A stretch of DNA of 10,177 nucleotides from Prevotellaceae bacterium UBA711 (GCA_002297545.1 DBLZ01000065.1:740-10916); one strand, 5' to 3'. Counted from the stretch's first letter, positions 1-7,525 are shown. Numbers and translations are program-made. The notes: a model not told the origin generated them from the sequence alone.

Positions 1-19
1 CCAACTGAGCTAAGGACGC
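1..19 (-). tRNA. tRNA gene, 5' end only (cut by window edge)
   Basis: Read on the minus strand from base 19, the sequence is GCGTCCT, then TA, then GCTC, then AGTTGG. This matches a tRNA 5' acceptor strand of seven bases, the usual T8-A9 pair, the D-stem and the start of the D-loop. The rest, including the anticodon, lies outside the window, so the amino acid cannot be named. A promoter-like site sits about 45 bases upstream. The gene is on the same strand as the operon ending at base 141 but probably has its own promoter. Confidence 0.8.
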
Positions 20-63
20 ATCATGTGTTGCTGTGAAAGGAAGTTATCCCTCATTTGCGAGTG

Positions 64-94
64 CAAAGGTACAGCTTTTTCTTGACATACACAA
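64..94 (-). promoter_or_regulatory. Bacteroidetes-type promoter for the tRNA gene
   Basis: On the minus strand TTG (bases 94-92) is followed after 20 bases by TACCTTTG (71-64). This fits the known Bacteroidetes sigma-ABfr pattern of a TTG-type -33 element, 19-21 bases, then TAnnTTTG at -7. Initiation would fall near base 57, giving a short leader before the tRNA 5' end at base 19. It lies just past the end of the HU-LysM gene, so the tRNA is likely transcribed independently of that operon. Confidence 0.65.
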
Positions 95-111
95 GTATTT
101 GGGGACAGAAA

Positions 112-138
112 CATGCACTTTATGCGACTTATTGCATG
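112..138 (-). terminator. Weak hairpin after the HU-LysM gene
   Basis: CATGCA (112-117) and TGCATG (133-138) are perfect inverted repeats, giving a 6-bp stem with a 15-base loop just downstream of the minus-strand stop at 141. On the minus strand it is followed by TTTCTGT, which is only a poor T tract. It could help end the ftsY-rimO-HU transcript before the tRNA promoter, but the stem is short and may be chance. Confidence 0.25.
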
Positions 139-140
139 GT

Positions 141-1502
141 TCAAGGCATGTCAACGTCTGTCTTCTTCGCCAATTTGGGGATACGTACCATCTCGCCACG
201 ATGAATGTTGTTGGGATCTTCAAAGTCATTAAAGATGATCAGGTAGGGAACCAACTTCCTGTCGCCCAACTCACGCTGGGCAATGAGAGAGAGGGTTTCA
301 TCAAGCTGTACGTAATGTACGTGCCCGGCATCTCCAACAATCCAATATTCACCATTAGGCACCTGGCTGAAGTATTTGGCCACTTCGGCCATGTTCTCCT
401 GCACCTTCTTCGGGGCTTGAGGCTTCTGAGCAGTGGAATCCACCGAGACAGAGTCGTGCTTGATGCTATCCTTAGGCTCGGTGACCACAGAATCTTGCGC
501 TGCCTTTATCTTCTGCGGCGCATGAACATCGATGGGCTTCACTATGGGACGCTCCTCTGTCTCCTCTTCGGGATAAAAACTTATTTCAAGCTTATCCAGT
601 AATCGGTAGTGGCCACAAACATAGGAAACAGCCATCAAGAGCAAGGTCAACAGAGCGTATAACCATCCATGACGATGCCTATCTGTGCTTGTTGCTGTTA
701 TGCTTTCACCAGCCATGGGATATGATGTCTGATTGTCCTGTATACAGGAGTCCTCGGCTGGCCTGACAATATCAGTAGCTACCGACAATCGGGAGGGAAG
801 AGCTGGCTTGGACGGCATCTCTTCTTCCTCCGCTTGCTGAACAGCATGAGTATCTGGCACTTCGGCTGGCTCCGCATCCACTTCGTCAGACGAAGTATCC
901 ATGTCTACATTTTCCTCAACAGTAGCAAGTGGAGCTCCTTCTTCTGCCGGGAGCGTAGCATTCGCAATATGGGTCTTCTCTTCCTCCGGCTCTACAACTG
1001 ACGAAGTGGCGGAATCTTCCATCTCTGGCATGTCAGTCGTTGTGTAAGATTTCTCCGTTGATACATCCTCTGTTTGCTCCTCATCAAGTCCATCTTCCAC
1101 ATCACTCTCTGCCTCACTATTCAAGCGGTCATCAGTTGCCTCGGCAGACGGAATACGCTCCATATCTTCTGTGGATGTGGTGTCGCGCAAGACGGTTGTC
1201 TCAAAGTCGGAAAAGGGACGATTGACAGCATCCTTGAGAGCGGCATCCGGTGTGAACGACAGTTTGCTGTGCCCTGCTATGAGTATGCGTTCTCCGGTGT
1301 TTACGTTGACGCTCTCGCGGTCGGAAACACTGACAAGTTTGAAGGTTCCCAGCCCCTTAATTTTCACCAGCTTGTCCTTGGATATGTACTCCTCAACAAT
1401 TTCAAATACCGTCTTGACGAACACAGTGGCAGACTTCGCGTCCATACCGTTGCGTTCTGCCAAGGCAGATATCAAATCTTGTAGGCCCAGTTTGTTGTTC
1501 AT
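141..1502 (-). CDS. HU-domain membrane protein with LysM-like C-terminus
   Basis: Predicted 453-residue single-pass membrane protein. Residues 1-95 resemble an HU/IHF DNA-binding domain: an alpha-helical start, KIKGLGTFKL at 47-56, and an arm region with NTGE at 68-71. Residues about 96-275 are a very acidic, Ser/Thr/Pro-rich low-complexity linker. Residues about 279-299 form one hydrophobic helix preceded by RHRH, so by the positive-inside rule the HU end should be cytoplasmic. A second linker (300-384) leads to a LysM-like module at about 394-444, with TLSLIA, FNDFEDPNNI and a final GEMVRIPKL. LysM modules usually bind peptidoglycan. The start has a good ribosome site (GAGGAG, about 9 bases upstream) and the N-terminus (MNNK) matches the adjacent HU paralog, which ends 20 bases before it. 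It is the last gene of the ftsY-rimO-HU operon. A role in tying the nucleoid to the cell wall is inference; no experimental function is known to me. Confidence 0.85.
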   Translation of the reverse strand: MNNKLGLQDLISALAERNGMDAKSATVFVKTVFEIVEEYISKDKLVKIKGLGTFKLVSVSDRESVNVNTGERILIAGHSKLSFTPDAALKDAVNRPFSDFETTVLRDTTSTEDMERIPSAEATDDRLNSEAESDVEDGLDEEQTEDVSTEKSYTTTDMPEMEDSATSSVVEPEEEKTHIANATLPAEEGAPLATVEENVDMDTSSDEVDAEPAEVPDTHAVQQAEEEEMPSKPALPSRLSVATDIVRPAEDSCIQDNQTSYPMAGESITATSTDRHRHGWLYALLTLLLMAVSYVCGHYRLLDKLEISFYPEEETEERPIVKPIDVHAPQKIKAAQDSVVTEPKDSIKHDSVSVDSTAQKPQAPKKVQENMAEVAKYFSQVPNGEYWIVGDAGHVHYVQLDETLSLIAQRELGDRKLVPYLIIFNDFEDPNNIHRGEMVRIPKLAKKTDVDMP

Positions 1503-1522
1503 GGCACAATGCTCCTCTTTGA

Positions 1523-1795
1523 TTATTGAATTTTACCCTTTAGCGTATTGCTCAACTTGAAGCCCACCACTATCTTGGGTGGCACCAACATACGCTGACC
1601 GGTGGACGGAGAGACCAGAACACGTTCCAGGCGCTTCTTGGTCTCGAACGTGCCAAAGTTGGAGACCATGATGGTGTCTTCCTCGCACAGGCGCTCGGTC
1701 ATTTCCTGTATAAGTGAATTAAGCTTCTGCTGTGTTTCCTTGGTGTTCAGCTTGGTCCGACGTGCCAATTCGGCTATAAATTCTTTGTTGTTCAC
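1523..1795 (-). CDS. HU family DNA-binding protein (GTG start)
   Basis: A 90-residue protein of the HU/IHF family, small dimeric nucleoid proteins that bind and bend DNA. The sequence shows the HU fold pattern: NNKEFIAELARR at the start, VSNFGTF at 44-50, and a beta-arm with SPSTGQ at 62-67, where Pro63 is at the DNA-intercalating position. I chose the GTG at 1795 because it gives exactly the 90 residues usual for HU and an N-terminus matching the next gene (MNNK). The in-frame ATG at 1855 would add 20 residues that do not look like HU and begins 4 bases after rimO. No clear Shine-Dalgarno is seen, which is common in this phylum. It lies 63 bases after rimO and 20 bases before the HU-LysM gene, so the two HU paralogs are probably co-transcribed. 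Confidence 0.88.
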   Translation of the reverse strand: MNNKEFIAELARRTKLNTKETQQKLNSLIQEMTERLCEEDTIMVSNFGTFETKKRLERVLVSPSTGQRMLVPPKIVVGFKLSNTLKGKIQ

Positions 1796-1858
1796 GGCGT
1801 AGATTAGAGTGATGTGTATATGTTCAAATTGCAAATGTGTTGCGAAACGGTGCAACTA

Positions 1859-3154
1859 TCAGCGTAGCACCAATTCTGCATAGAGGTCGAAGTCCTCCGC
1901 GCGCGTTACGCGTACATTATAGAATTGCCCCGGCGTCAGAGTGGCATTGACCGCAGGCACCAATACCTCGGGGTCAACCTCGGGAGAATCGAATTCGGTA
2001 CGTCCTATATACCATTCGCCCTCCCGACGGTCTATGATAACCCGGAGTTCCTGCCCTACCTTGCTTTCCTGTATCTCGGCCGAAATCTTCTGCTGCAGGC
2101 GCATCAGACGTGACAGCCGTTCTTCCTTGACTTCCTGGGGCACGTCATCGGAGTACAACTTTGCGCTGGGCGTGCCCTGCTCCTCGCTGTAGGCAAAGGC
2201 ACCCATGCGCTCGAAGCGGGCCCAACGGACAAAGTCGCACAACTCGGCAAAGTCCTCATCCGTTTCGCCAGGGAAGCCCACCATCAACGTAGTGCGCAAG
2301 TGTATGCAGGGCACCTTCTCACGAATGCTTGTGATCAGATCGTAGGTCTCACGCTTGGTTATATGCCTATGCATATTGTCCAAAACGTTGTCCGAGATGT
2401 GCTGCAAGGCTATATCCAGGTACTTGCAGACATTGGCATTGTCGCGTATGACAGGCAGAAGTTCCATGGGAAAATCCGTAGGATAGGCATAGTGCAGGCG
2501 TATCCATTCCACACCGGGAATGTTGGCCATGGCCTGTATCAACTGGGCTATACGACGCTCTTTATACAAGTCGAGGCCATAAAACGTCAACTCCTGTGCA
2601 ATGACCTGAAACTCCTTCACACCCATAGCCACCAGATGGCGCACCTCCTCCAGAATGTCCTCCATGGGACGCGAACGGTGGGCACCGGTAATAATAGGTA
2701 TGGCACAATAAGCACAATGACGGTTGCAGCCCTCGGAAATCTTGAGGTAAGCGTAATGCGACGGTGTTGTCAGGCGTCTCTCGTTTGCAATGGCCTCGTT
2801 GTACTCATGGCCCAAGTCGGACAGCATGCACGTCCAATCAAACTTGCCGTAATAGTGATCTACCTCCGGAATTTCGCGTCCAAGCTCGTCCATAAAACGC
2901 TCGCTCAGGCAGCCCATCACATACAGTTTCTTCAGTTTGCCCTCGGCTTTGCGCTGTGCCAGTTCCAGTATCATGTTTATGCTCTCCTCCTGTGCATCGA
3001 CGATGAAACCGCAGGTATTCACCACGGCTATATCGCCGGTAAGTTCCTCGGCGTCGTGAGCTACCTCGTAACCCGCCGATTCCAATTGGCGCATCAACCG
3101 TTCGCTATCCACCAGGTTCTTGCTGCACCCGAGAGTGATTACGTCTATCTTCAT
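1859..3154 (-). CDS. rimO: Ribosomal protein S12 methylthiotransferase RimO
   Basis: A radical-SAM enzyme of 431 residues that adds a methylthio group to a conserved aspartate of ribosomal protein S12, using S-adenosylmethionine and two 4Fe-4S clusters. The N-terminal methylthiotransferase domain carries three cluster cysteines, Cys10 (LGCSKNLVDSE), Cys48 (NTCGF) and Cys82 (GCLSERF). The radical-SAM domain carries CNRHCAYC at 143-150, and GFPGETDEDF follows at 293-302. The C-terminal 65 residues form a TRAM RNA-binding domain with DSPEVD. LGCSKNLVDSE and the DSPEVD-type TRAM separate RimO from the tRNA enzyme MiaB. The length is typical and the start directly precedes the first motif. It sits 21 bases after ftsY, in the same operon. 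Confidence 0.95.
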   Translation of the reverse strand: MKIDVITLGCSKNLVDSERLMRQLESAGYEVAHDAEELTGDIAVVNTCGFIVDAQEESINMILELAQRKAEGKLKKLYVMGCLSERFMDELGREIPEVDHYYGKFDWTCMLSDLGHEYNEAIANERRLTTPSHYAYLKISEGCNRHCAYCAIPIITGAHRSRPMEDILEEVRHLVAMGVKEFQVIAQELTFYGLDLYKERRIAQLIQAMANIPGVEWIRLHYAYPTDFPMELLPVIRDNANVCKYLDIALQHISDNVLDNMHRHITKRETYDLITSIREKVPCIHLRTTLMVGFPGETDEDFAELCDFVRWARFERMGAFAYSEEQGTPSAKLYSDDVPQEVKEERLSRLMRLQQKISAEIQESKVGQELRVIIDRREGEWYIGRTEFDSPEVDPEVLVPAVNATLTPGQFYNVRVTRAEDFDLYAELVLR

Positions 3155-3175
3155 ATATCAAGCTTTACGTATCGG

Positions 3176-4126
3176 CTACTTGAACAACGAATCGACAAAC
3201 TCAACACGATTGAAGGGCTGGAGGTCTTCCATTCCCTCACCGAGGCCTATATAGCGCACAGGTATCTTGAACTGGTCAGAAATGCCGATTACCACACCAC
3301 CTTTGGCCGTACCATCCAACTTGGTCACAGCCATGCTGGTTACTTCGGTGGCCGAAGTAAACTGCTTGGCCTGTTCATAGGCATTCTGCCCCGTGCTGCC
3401 ATCCAACACCAGCATCACATCGTGCGGAACCTCGGGCATCAGCTTCTGCATCACTCTCTTAATTTTGGTCAACTCGTCCATCAAGCCTTTCTTGTTGTGC
3501 AAACGGCCGGCAGTATCTATCAACACGACATCGGCACTCATGGCCATGGCGCTTTGTACGGTATCAAAAGCCACGGAGGCAGGGTCACTGCCCATCTGCT
3601 GCTTCACGACAGGCACACCTACACGTTCTCCCCAAATAACGATCTGTTCCACGGCAGCCGCACGGAAAGTGTCGGCCGCACCAAGGACAACCTTCAGGCC
3701 TGCTTTCTTAAACTGATAGGCCAGTTTGCCTATGGTTGTAGTCTTGCCCACTCCGTTCACGCCAACCACCATTATGACATAGGGGCGACGTCCCTCGGGA
3801 ATGGCAAACCCCTCGGTGTCTTCGGTATTGTTCTCTGTCAGGAGCTTAGCTATCTCGTCACGCAGGATATGGTTCAGTTCTCCTGTACCCACATACTTGT
3901 CACGTGCCACACGTTCCTCTATACGATGTATGACGCGCAACGTGGTATCCACACCCACATCACTGGTCACAAGGACCTCTTCCAAATTATCCAATACATC
4001 CTCATCCACCTTGTCCTTTCCGGCAATGGCGCGGGCAATCTTATCGAACAGTCCGGTCTTGGACTTCTCCAGTCCCTTGTCCAGCGTCTCCTTCTTCTCC
4101 TTGGTAAAAAACGAAAACAATCCCAT
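3176..4126 (-). CDS. ftsY: Signal recognition particle receptor FtsY
   Basis: A 316-residue SRP GTPase that receives ribosome-SRP complexes at the inner membrane and passes nascent membrane proteins to the Sec translocon. The NG domain is complete: an N-domain helical bundle (about 25-100), P-loop GVNGVGKT at 122-129, DTFRAAAVEQ at 152-161, DTAGR at 204-208, TKLDGTAKGG at 268-277 and GLGEGMEDLQPF at 294-305. The acidic A-domain of E. coli FtsY is absent; a short basic N-terminus (MGLFSFFTKEKK) takes its place, as in other short FtsY proteins. It is the first gene of the operon. AAAGGA just upstream may act as a ribosome site. From memory, ftsY in many Bacteroidales follows rpmB, rpmG and a DUF4295 gene; here none of these is present upstream. 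Confidence 0.96.
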   Translation of the reverse strand: MGLFSFFTKEKKETLDKGLEKSKTGLFDKIARAIAGKDKVDEDVLDNLEEVLVTSDVGVDTTLRVIHRIEERVARDKYVGTGELNHILRDEIAKLLTENNTEDTEGFAIPEGRRPYVIMVVGVNGVGKTTTIGKLAYQFKKAGLKVVLGAADTFRAAAVEQIVIWGERVGVPVVKQQMGSDPASVAFDTVQSAMAMSADVVLIDTAGRLHNKKGLMDELTKIKRVMQKLMPEVPHDVMLVLDGSTGQNAYEQAKQFTSATEVTSMAVTKLDGTAKGGVVIGISDQFKIPVRYIGLGEGMEDLQPFNRVEFVDSLFK

Positions 4127-4182
4127 ATCTTTCCTTTATAATGTGCCTTATCCTTAATCTACAGCCATAAACTATGTGCGTA

Positions 4183-4190
4183 CAAAGATA
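4183..4190 (-). promoter_or_regulatory. Promoter -7 element for ftsY operon
   Basis: TATCTTTG on the minus strand matches the Bacteroidetes -7 element TAnnTTTG and lies about 57 bases before the ftsY start, at the 5' edge of a 212-base intergenic gap. No good TTG lies 19-21 bases further upstream, so the call rests on the -7 box, its position and the AT-rich surroundings. The rest of the gap (4191-4338) shows no convincing gene or terminator. Confidence 0.5.
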
Positions 4191-4338
4191 GTGATTTTAT
4201 TGCTATTTTGCCGATAAAACCGTAAGTTTTTCACCAAACGCCCCATGGCATGAGCAAAATAAATCCAGCAAGCATAGCAACAGCCATAATTTATTAACAT
4301 ACGCTTGCGTCCAAACTACATATAAATATACTGCAATG

Positions 4339-4998
4339 CTATAAGGCTTTCACAAACATCACTATTGCATCCAGGACCTCAGGCGATATGGTCTCTCGTA
4401 TCTCTCCATATTCAGAGACCTCTCCGGTGACAGCATGCTGCATCAGATGGTTAAGGCCGGGCATTGGAATGGTTTTTGCATGTGGCACCAACTCCTTTAT
4501 GACATCCAGATTGTCAACATTGACCTGGACATCTTTCTCGCCGTTAATGGCCAAAGTAGGGCATTTAACCTTTCCAAGATAGTCTCGGGGATTTAGCGTG
4601 AGAAAAGTATCAAGCCACAGCGTACGCACCCTCTGTGTCGTCTTTACGGATGTAATAACCTGCTGAGGAACGACCAATTGTGCAGCCCCGATCAACGAAT
4701 CGACATCTATTTCCGCCGGCATCTTTCTCAGTGCCTGCTCTGCCATCGTATCGAACAAGAGTTCCAAGAGCTTAAGACTGTTTTCTTTGTCTGTGACCAA
4801 CAGGTTCATGGCATCAAACCCATGGCCGTTCTGCCTCATCAGAGTTTCCTTACCCGTAATGGCCATACCGGCCAACGAGATTATGAAATCCGTTTCTTGC
4901 TCCGAACCAAGCATAAAGGCGATTATTCCGCCTTCCGAATGTCCAAGTGCTCCAACCTTGCCTACAGTGGCTATGCTACGCAAAAAACTTGATTCCAC
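4339..4998 (-). pseudogene. Alpha/beta hydrolase, C-terminal catalytic part (frameshifted)
   Basis: This frame encodes the catalytic half of a serine hydrolase of the alpha/beta fold. Numbering the frame from its GTG at 4998, the nucleophile is Ser21 in GHSEGG, the likely acid is Asp156 in NGEKD, and the likely base is His184 in GLNHL, so all three triad residues are present. The sequence has no signal peptide and begins in the middle of the fold. The preceding frame supplies exactly the missing first half, so this is the back half of one gene and not an independent short hydrolase. Dropping one T from the T6 run (bases 4982-4987, A on the plus strand) joins the halves into a reading ...SGIKFLRSIATVGK... 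of about 450 residues. Translation from the internal GTG would give an unexported fragment that lacks the oxyanion-loop half. Confidence 0.8.
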
Positions 4999-5692
4999 TC
5001 AGTGCATCGTCTTTGAACGTATACGTGGTTGCCGTCTTGTGGTTGCCCGTTGACTTACCAGTGCCACGGTCATCATATCGCAGCGATGCAATACCGTGGC
5101 GGGCAAGGTAGTCGGCTATAACGGCGAAAGGCTTATGCTCAAACAGCTCCTCATCACGATTTTGCGGTCCACTACCGCTTATCATCACCACAGCAGGAAT
5201 TTTTTTGCTGATAGCATTAAGCGGGATTGTCAACGTGGCACCCATAACAGTCCCGTCATAGGTAGTGAAAGCAGTGTCAATAGCCTGGTAAGGAAAGGGC
5301 GGTTTAGGTGTCTGTGGACGGCGCTCCTCAATAGGAATGTCCGGCGAGAGACAGAGTGGAAATTCATAACCCTGTTGACGAAAAACCCCAACAATAACGT
5401 CGTCTGCTACCCTACCTGTGTAAGATGCACCTATGGCATTTATGGTCAAGGCAATACTATCTGATATACAAAACACAACTTCTGCAGGTATATCCTTTGC
5501 GCCCTGAGAAGGAGAGTCGAGTGTGCAAAGAGTCTTTCCGTCCGGCATCTCTGAGAAATGGAACACCAAGGGTAACTTTATCTGACCCAACGTAAGTTCA
5601 CCACGCCATGAACCGTCAAGTGCAAAAACTTTGCCCGAGAAAGACAAGGCCATAGCCAATACTGCCACTAATGTCCTGATAACTTTCTTCAT
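4976..5692 (-). pseudogene. Alpha/beta hydrolase, N-terminal exported part (frameshifted)
   Basis: The first half of a secreted alpha/beta hydrolase, 238 codons before a premature TAG. Residues 1-24 form a signal peptide (MKK, hydrophobic core, cleavage likely after VFA). A beta-rich N-terminal domain follows (about 26-130), then the start of the hydrolase fold with SGSGPQNRDE at 172-181 and YDDRGTGKS at 206-214, motifs I associate with Bacteroidetes periplasmic esterase/acyl-hydrolase proteins. Substrate is unknown. I chose the ATG at 5692 because it begins the signal peptide and has AAAGGA upstream; the same frame stays open to an ATG at 5830, but that start lies inside the guaA hairpin. 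The frame is lost at a T6 run just before the stop, with the catalytic serine encoded in the next frame. It may be a true pseudogene, a phase-variable gene or a sequencing error. Confidence 0.8.
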
Positions 5693-5814
5693 ATCATTTT
5701 CCTTTAATCGTATGTCGGCATCACCGTTCTGCTTTATCTCGAAACTCAAACGCCTATAAGAGCCCAAATGGAAGGAGCGGCGTTTAAATATCAGTAAGTA
5801 AATAATTACGACAA

Positions 5815-5866
5815 GCACCATCAAACTCATGGCGTCCCAATAGCCGATTCATGAATTTGATGGTGC
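5815..5866 (-). terminator. Long hairpin downstream of guaA
   Basis: Arms 5815-5831 and 5850-5866 are inverted repeats of 17 bases (CACCATCAAACTCATG within the left arm) with an 18-base loop. The one non-matching position (5826/5855) is a C-A clash in a plus-strand RNA but a G-U pair in a minus-strand RNA, so the stem is fully paired only in the guaA transcript. It begins 20 bases after the guaA stop. The sequence after it on the minus strand (TTGTCGTAATTATTTA) is T-rich but has no clean T run, so it may be a terminator or a 3'-end stabilising structure. Confidence 0.6.
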
Positions 5867-5886
5867 AGACTATGGTTAGGCTGTGC

Positions 5887-7500
5887 TTACTCCCACTCTA
5901 TTGTTGAAGGTGGCTTTGACGAGATATCATAGCAGACGCGGTTCACGCCCTTCACCTTATTTATTATGTCATTTGAAACCCTGGCCATGAAATCGTATGG
6001 CAAGTGCGCCCAGTCTGCTGTCATGGCATCACTGGAGGTGACTGCACGCAAGGCTACGGGGTTCTCGTAGGTACGTTCGTCTCCCATGACACCTACACTC
6101 CTTACCTCACTCAGCAGGATGCATCCAGCCTGCCATACCTGATCATAGAGACTGACCTCTATCTCGCCATTCTCCATATTGGCCGGAACACCAGCTGCCA
6201 AAACGACACGTGCTTCCTCGCCGGAAAGGCGCACCTTATACTCTCTCAAACCACGAATATAGATATCGTCGGCATCCTGCAGGACACGCACTTTCTCACG
6301 TGTAATGTCACCAAGAATACGCACGGCCAAGCCGGGACCTGGGAAGGGATGACGTGTGATCAAATGCTCTGGCATACCCATACTACGGCCTACCCTGCGA
6401 ACTTCGTCCTTAAATAACCACTTGAGAGGTTCACACAGTTGCAGGTGCATCTCCTCGGGCAGACCGCCGACGTTGTGATGGCTCTTGATAACCTTACCAG
6501 TGATATTCAGGCTCTCTATGCGATCGGGATAAATGGTGCCTTGCGCCAGCCACTTGGCGTCCGTTATCTTGCGTGCCTCGGCATTGAACACCTCCACGAA
6601 ATCACGGCCTATGATCTTGCGCTTCTGCTCCGGATCCTTCACTCCGGCGAGATCACTAAGGAATTTGTCACTGGCATCCACACCAATCACATTCAACCCC
6701 AAACACTCGTAATCGCGCAATACATCCCGTGCTTCGTTCTTGCGCATCATACCATGGTCCACAAAGATACATGTCAAATGATTACCTATAGCCTTATTCA
6801 GTAGCACAGCAGCCACTGAACTGTCCACACCACCGCTCAGGCCGAGGATGACACGATCATTGCCAATCTCCTCCTGCAGTTGCTTTACGGTAGACTCCAC
6901 AAAACTGTCGGCGCTCCAGTCACCACGGCTACCGCAGACGTCCACAACGAAGTTCTTCAACAGCAGTGTACCCTGCAGCGAATGGAATACCTCGGGATGA
7001 AACTGTACTCCGAAGACCGGCTTCGCCTCCGGTATATAATATGCGGCGTTATGCACACTCTCGGTGGAACCCACCACATGCGCTCCCTTAGGTATTGCCG
7101 TAATGGTGTCGCCGTGCGACATCCACACCTGACTGTTATCGTCAAAGCCACGGAACAACGGACACTCTCTGTCAACATAGGTCAGGTGCTGACGACCGTA
7201 CTCGCGACTACCCGCAGGCTCCACCTTGCCACCATAGATATGACTCATGAACTGCGCGCCATAGCAAATGCCCAGGATGGGCAGACGACCACGAATCTTG
7301 GAGAGATCTACGCTGAATGCCTCTGGATCATAGACACTGAAGGGACTGCCGCTGAGAATGACGCCGATGACCGACGGGTCATCGTGTGGGAACTTGTTGT
7401 ATGGCAGTATCTCACAAAAGGTATCCAGTTCACGGACACGGCGGCCTATCAGCTGAGTCGTCTGCGAACCGAAATCCAGGATGATGATTTTTTGTTGCAT
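5887..7500 (-). CDS. guaA: GMP synthase (glutamine-hydrolysing)
   Basis: Converts XMP to GMP with ATP and glutamine, the last step of guanine nucleotide synthesis in the cytoplasm; 537 residues. The N-terminal class I glutamine amidotransferase domain (about 1-190) has the triad Cys79 (GICYGAQ), His168 and Glu170 (QFHPE). The ATP-pyrophosphatase domain has the P-loop SGGVDSS at 222-228, followed by FVDHG, HHNVGGLP and HPFPGPGLAVRILG. The C-terminal dimerisation domain ends in the family's KPPSTIEWE. I chose the ATG at 7500 because MQQKIIILDFGSQ is the usual GuaA start; an upstream ATG at 7548 would add 16 unlike residues. Compared with E. coli GuaA there is an extra stretch of roughly 25-30 residues around 421-450. 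It is read alone toward the broken hydrolase, with a hairpin after its stop. Confidence 0.96.
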   Translation of the reverse strand: MQQKIIILDFGSQTTQLIGRRVRELDTFCEILPYNKFPHDDPSVIGVILSGSPFSVYDPEAFSVDLSKIRGRLPILGICYGAQFMSHIYGGKVEPAGSREYGRQHLTYVDRECPLFRGFDDNSQVWMSHGDTITAIPKGAHVVGSTESVHNAAYYIPEAKPVFGVQFHPEVFHSLQGTLLLKNFVVDVCGSRGDWSADSFVESTVKQLQEEIGNDRVILGLSGGVDSSVAAVLLNKAIGNHLTCIFVDHGMMRKNEARDVLRDYECLGLNVIGVDASDKFLSDLAGVKDPEQKRKIIGRDFVEVFNAEARKITDAKWLAQGTIYPDRIESLNITGKVIKSHHNVGGLPEEMHLQLCEPLKWLFKDEVRRVGRSMGMPEHLITRHPFPGPGLAVRILGDITREKVRVLQDADDIYIRGLREYKVRLSGEEARVVLAAGVPANMENGEIEVSLYDQVWQAGCILLSEVRSVGVMGDERTYENPVALRAVTSSDAMTADWAHLPYDFMARVSNDIINKVKGVNRVCYDISSKPPSTIEWE

Positions 7501-7525
7501 AAATGTTTTACCTTGATTTGCTTGG

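Noticed and set aside
1796..1855. ATG start at 1855 for the stand-alone HU gene
   Set aside because: The extra 20 residues do not resemble HU, whereas GTG at 1795 gives the usual 90 residues and aligns with the paralog's N-terminus.
2300..4141. A 613-codon open frame on the plus strand opposite rimO and ftsY
   Set aside because: It lies entirely antisense to two confidently identified genes, its translation is rich in His, Leu and Tyr with no recognisable domain, and it would cross the intergenic gap between them. It reflects the codon bias of the real genes.
4172..4300. A 42-residue minus-strand frame in the gap before ftsY
   Set aside because: No recognisable motif, and it runs over the predicted -7 promoter element; probably chance.
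4976..4998. Programmed +1 frameshifting to make the full hydrolase
   Set aside because: There is no rare-codon or stop-codon slip site of the known +1 type and no obvious stimulatory structure, and T6 is short for transcriptional slippage. Mutation or sequence error is simpler.
5693..5830. In-frame extension of the hydrolase with a hydrophobic stretch (MVLVVIIYLLIFKRR)
   Set aside because: Its ATG lies inside the guaA hairpin, and the ATG at 5692 starts a clear signal peptide with AAAGGA upstream. A separate small membrane peptide would need its own stop, which is absent.
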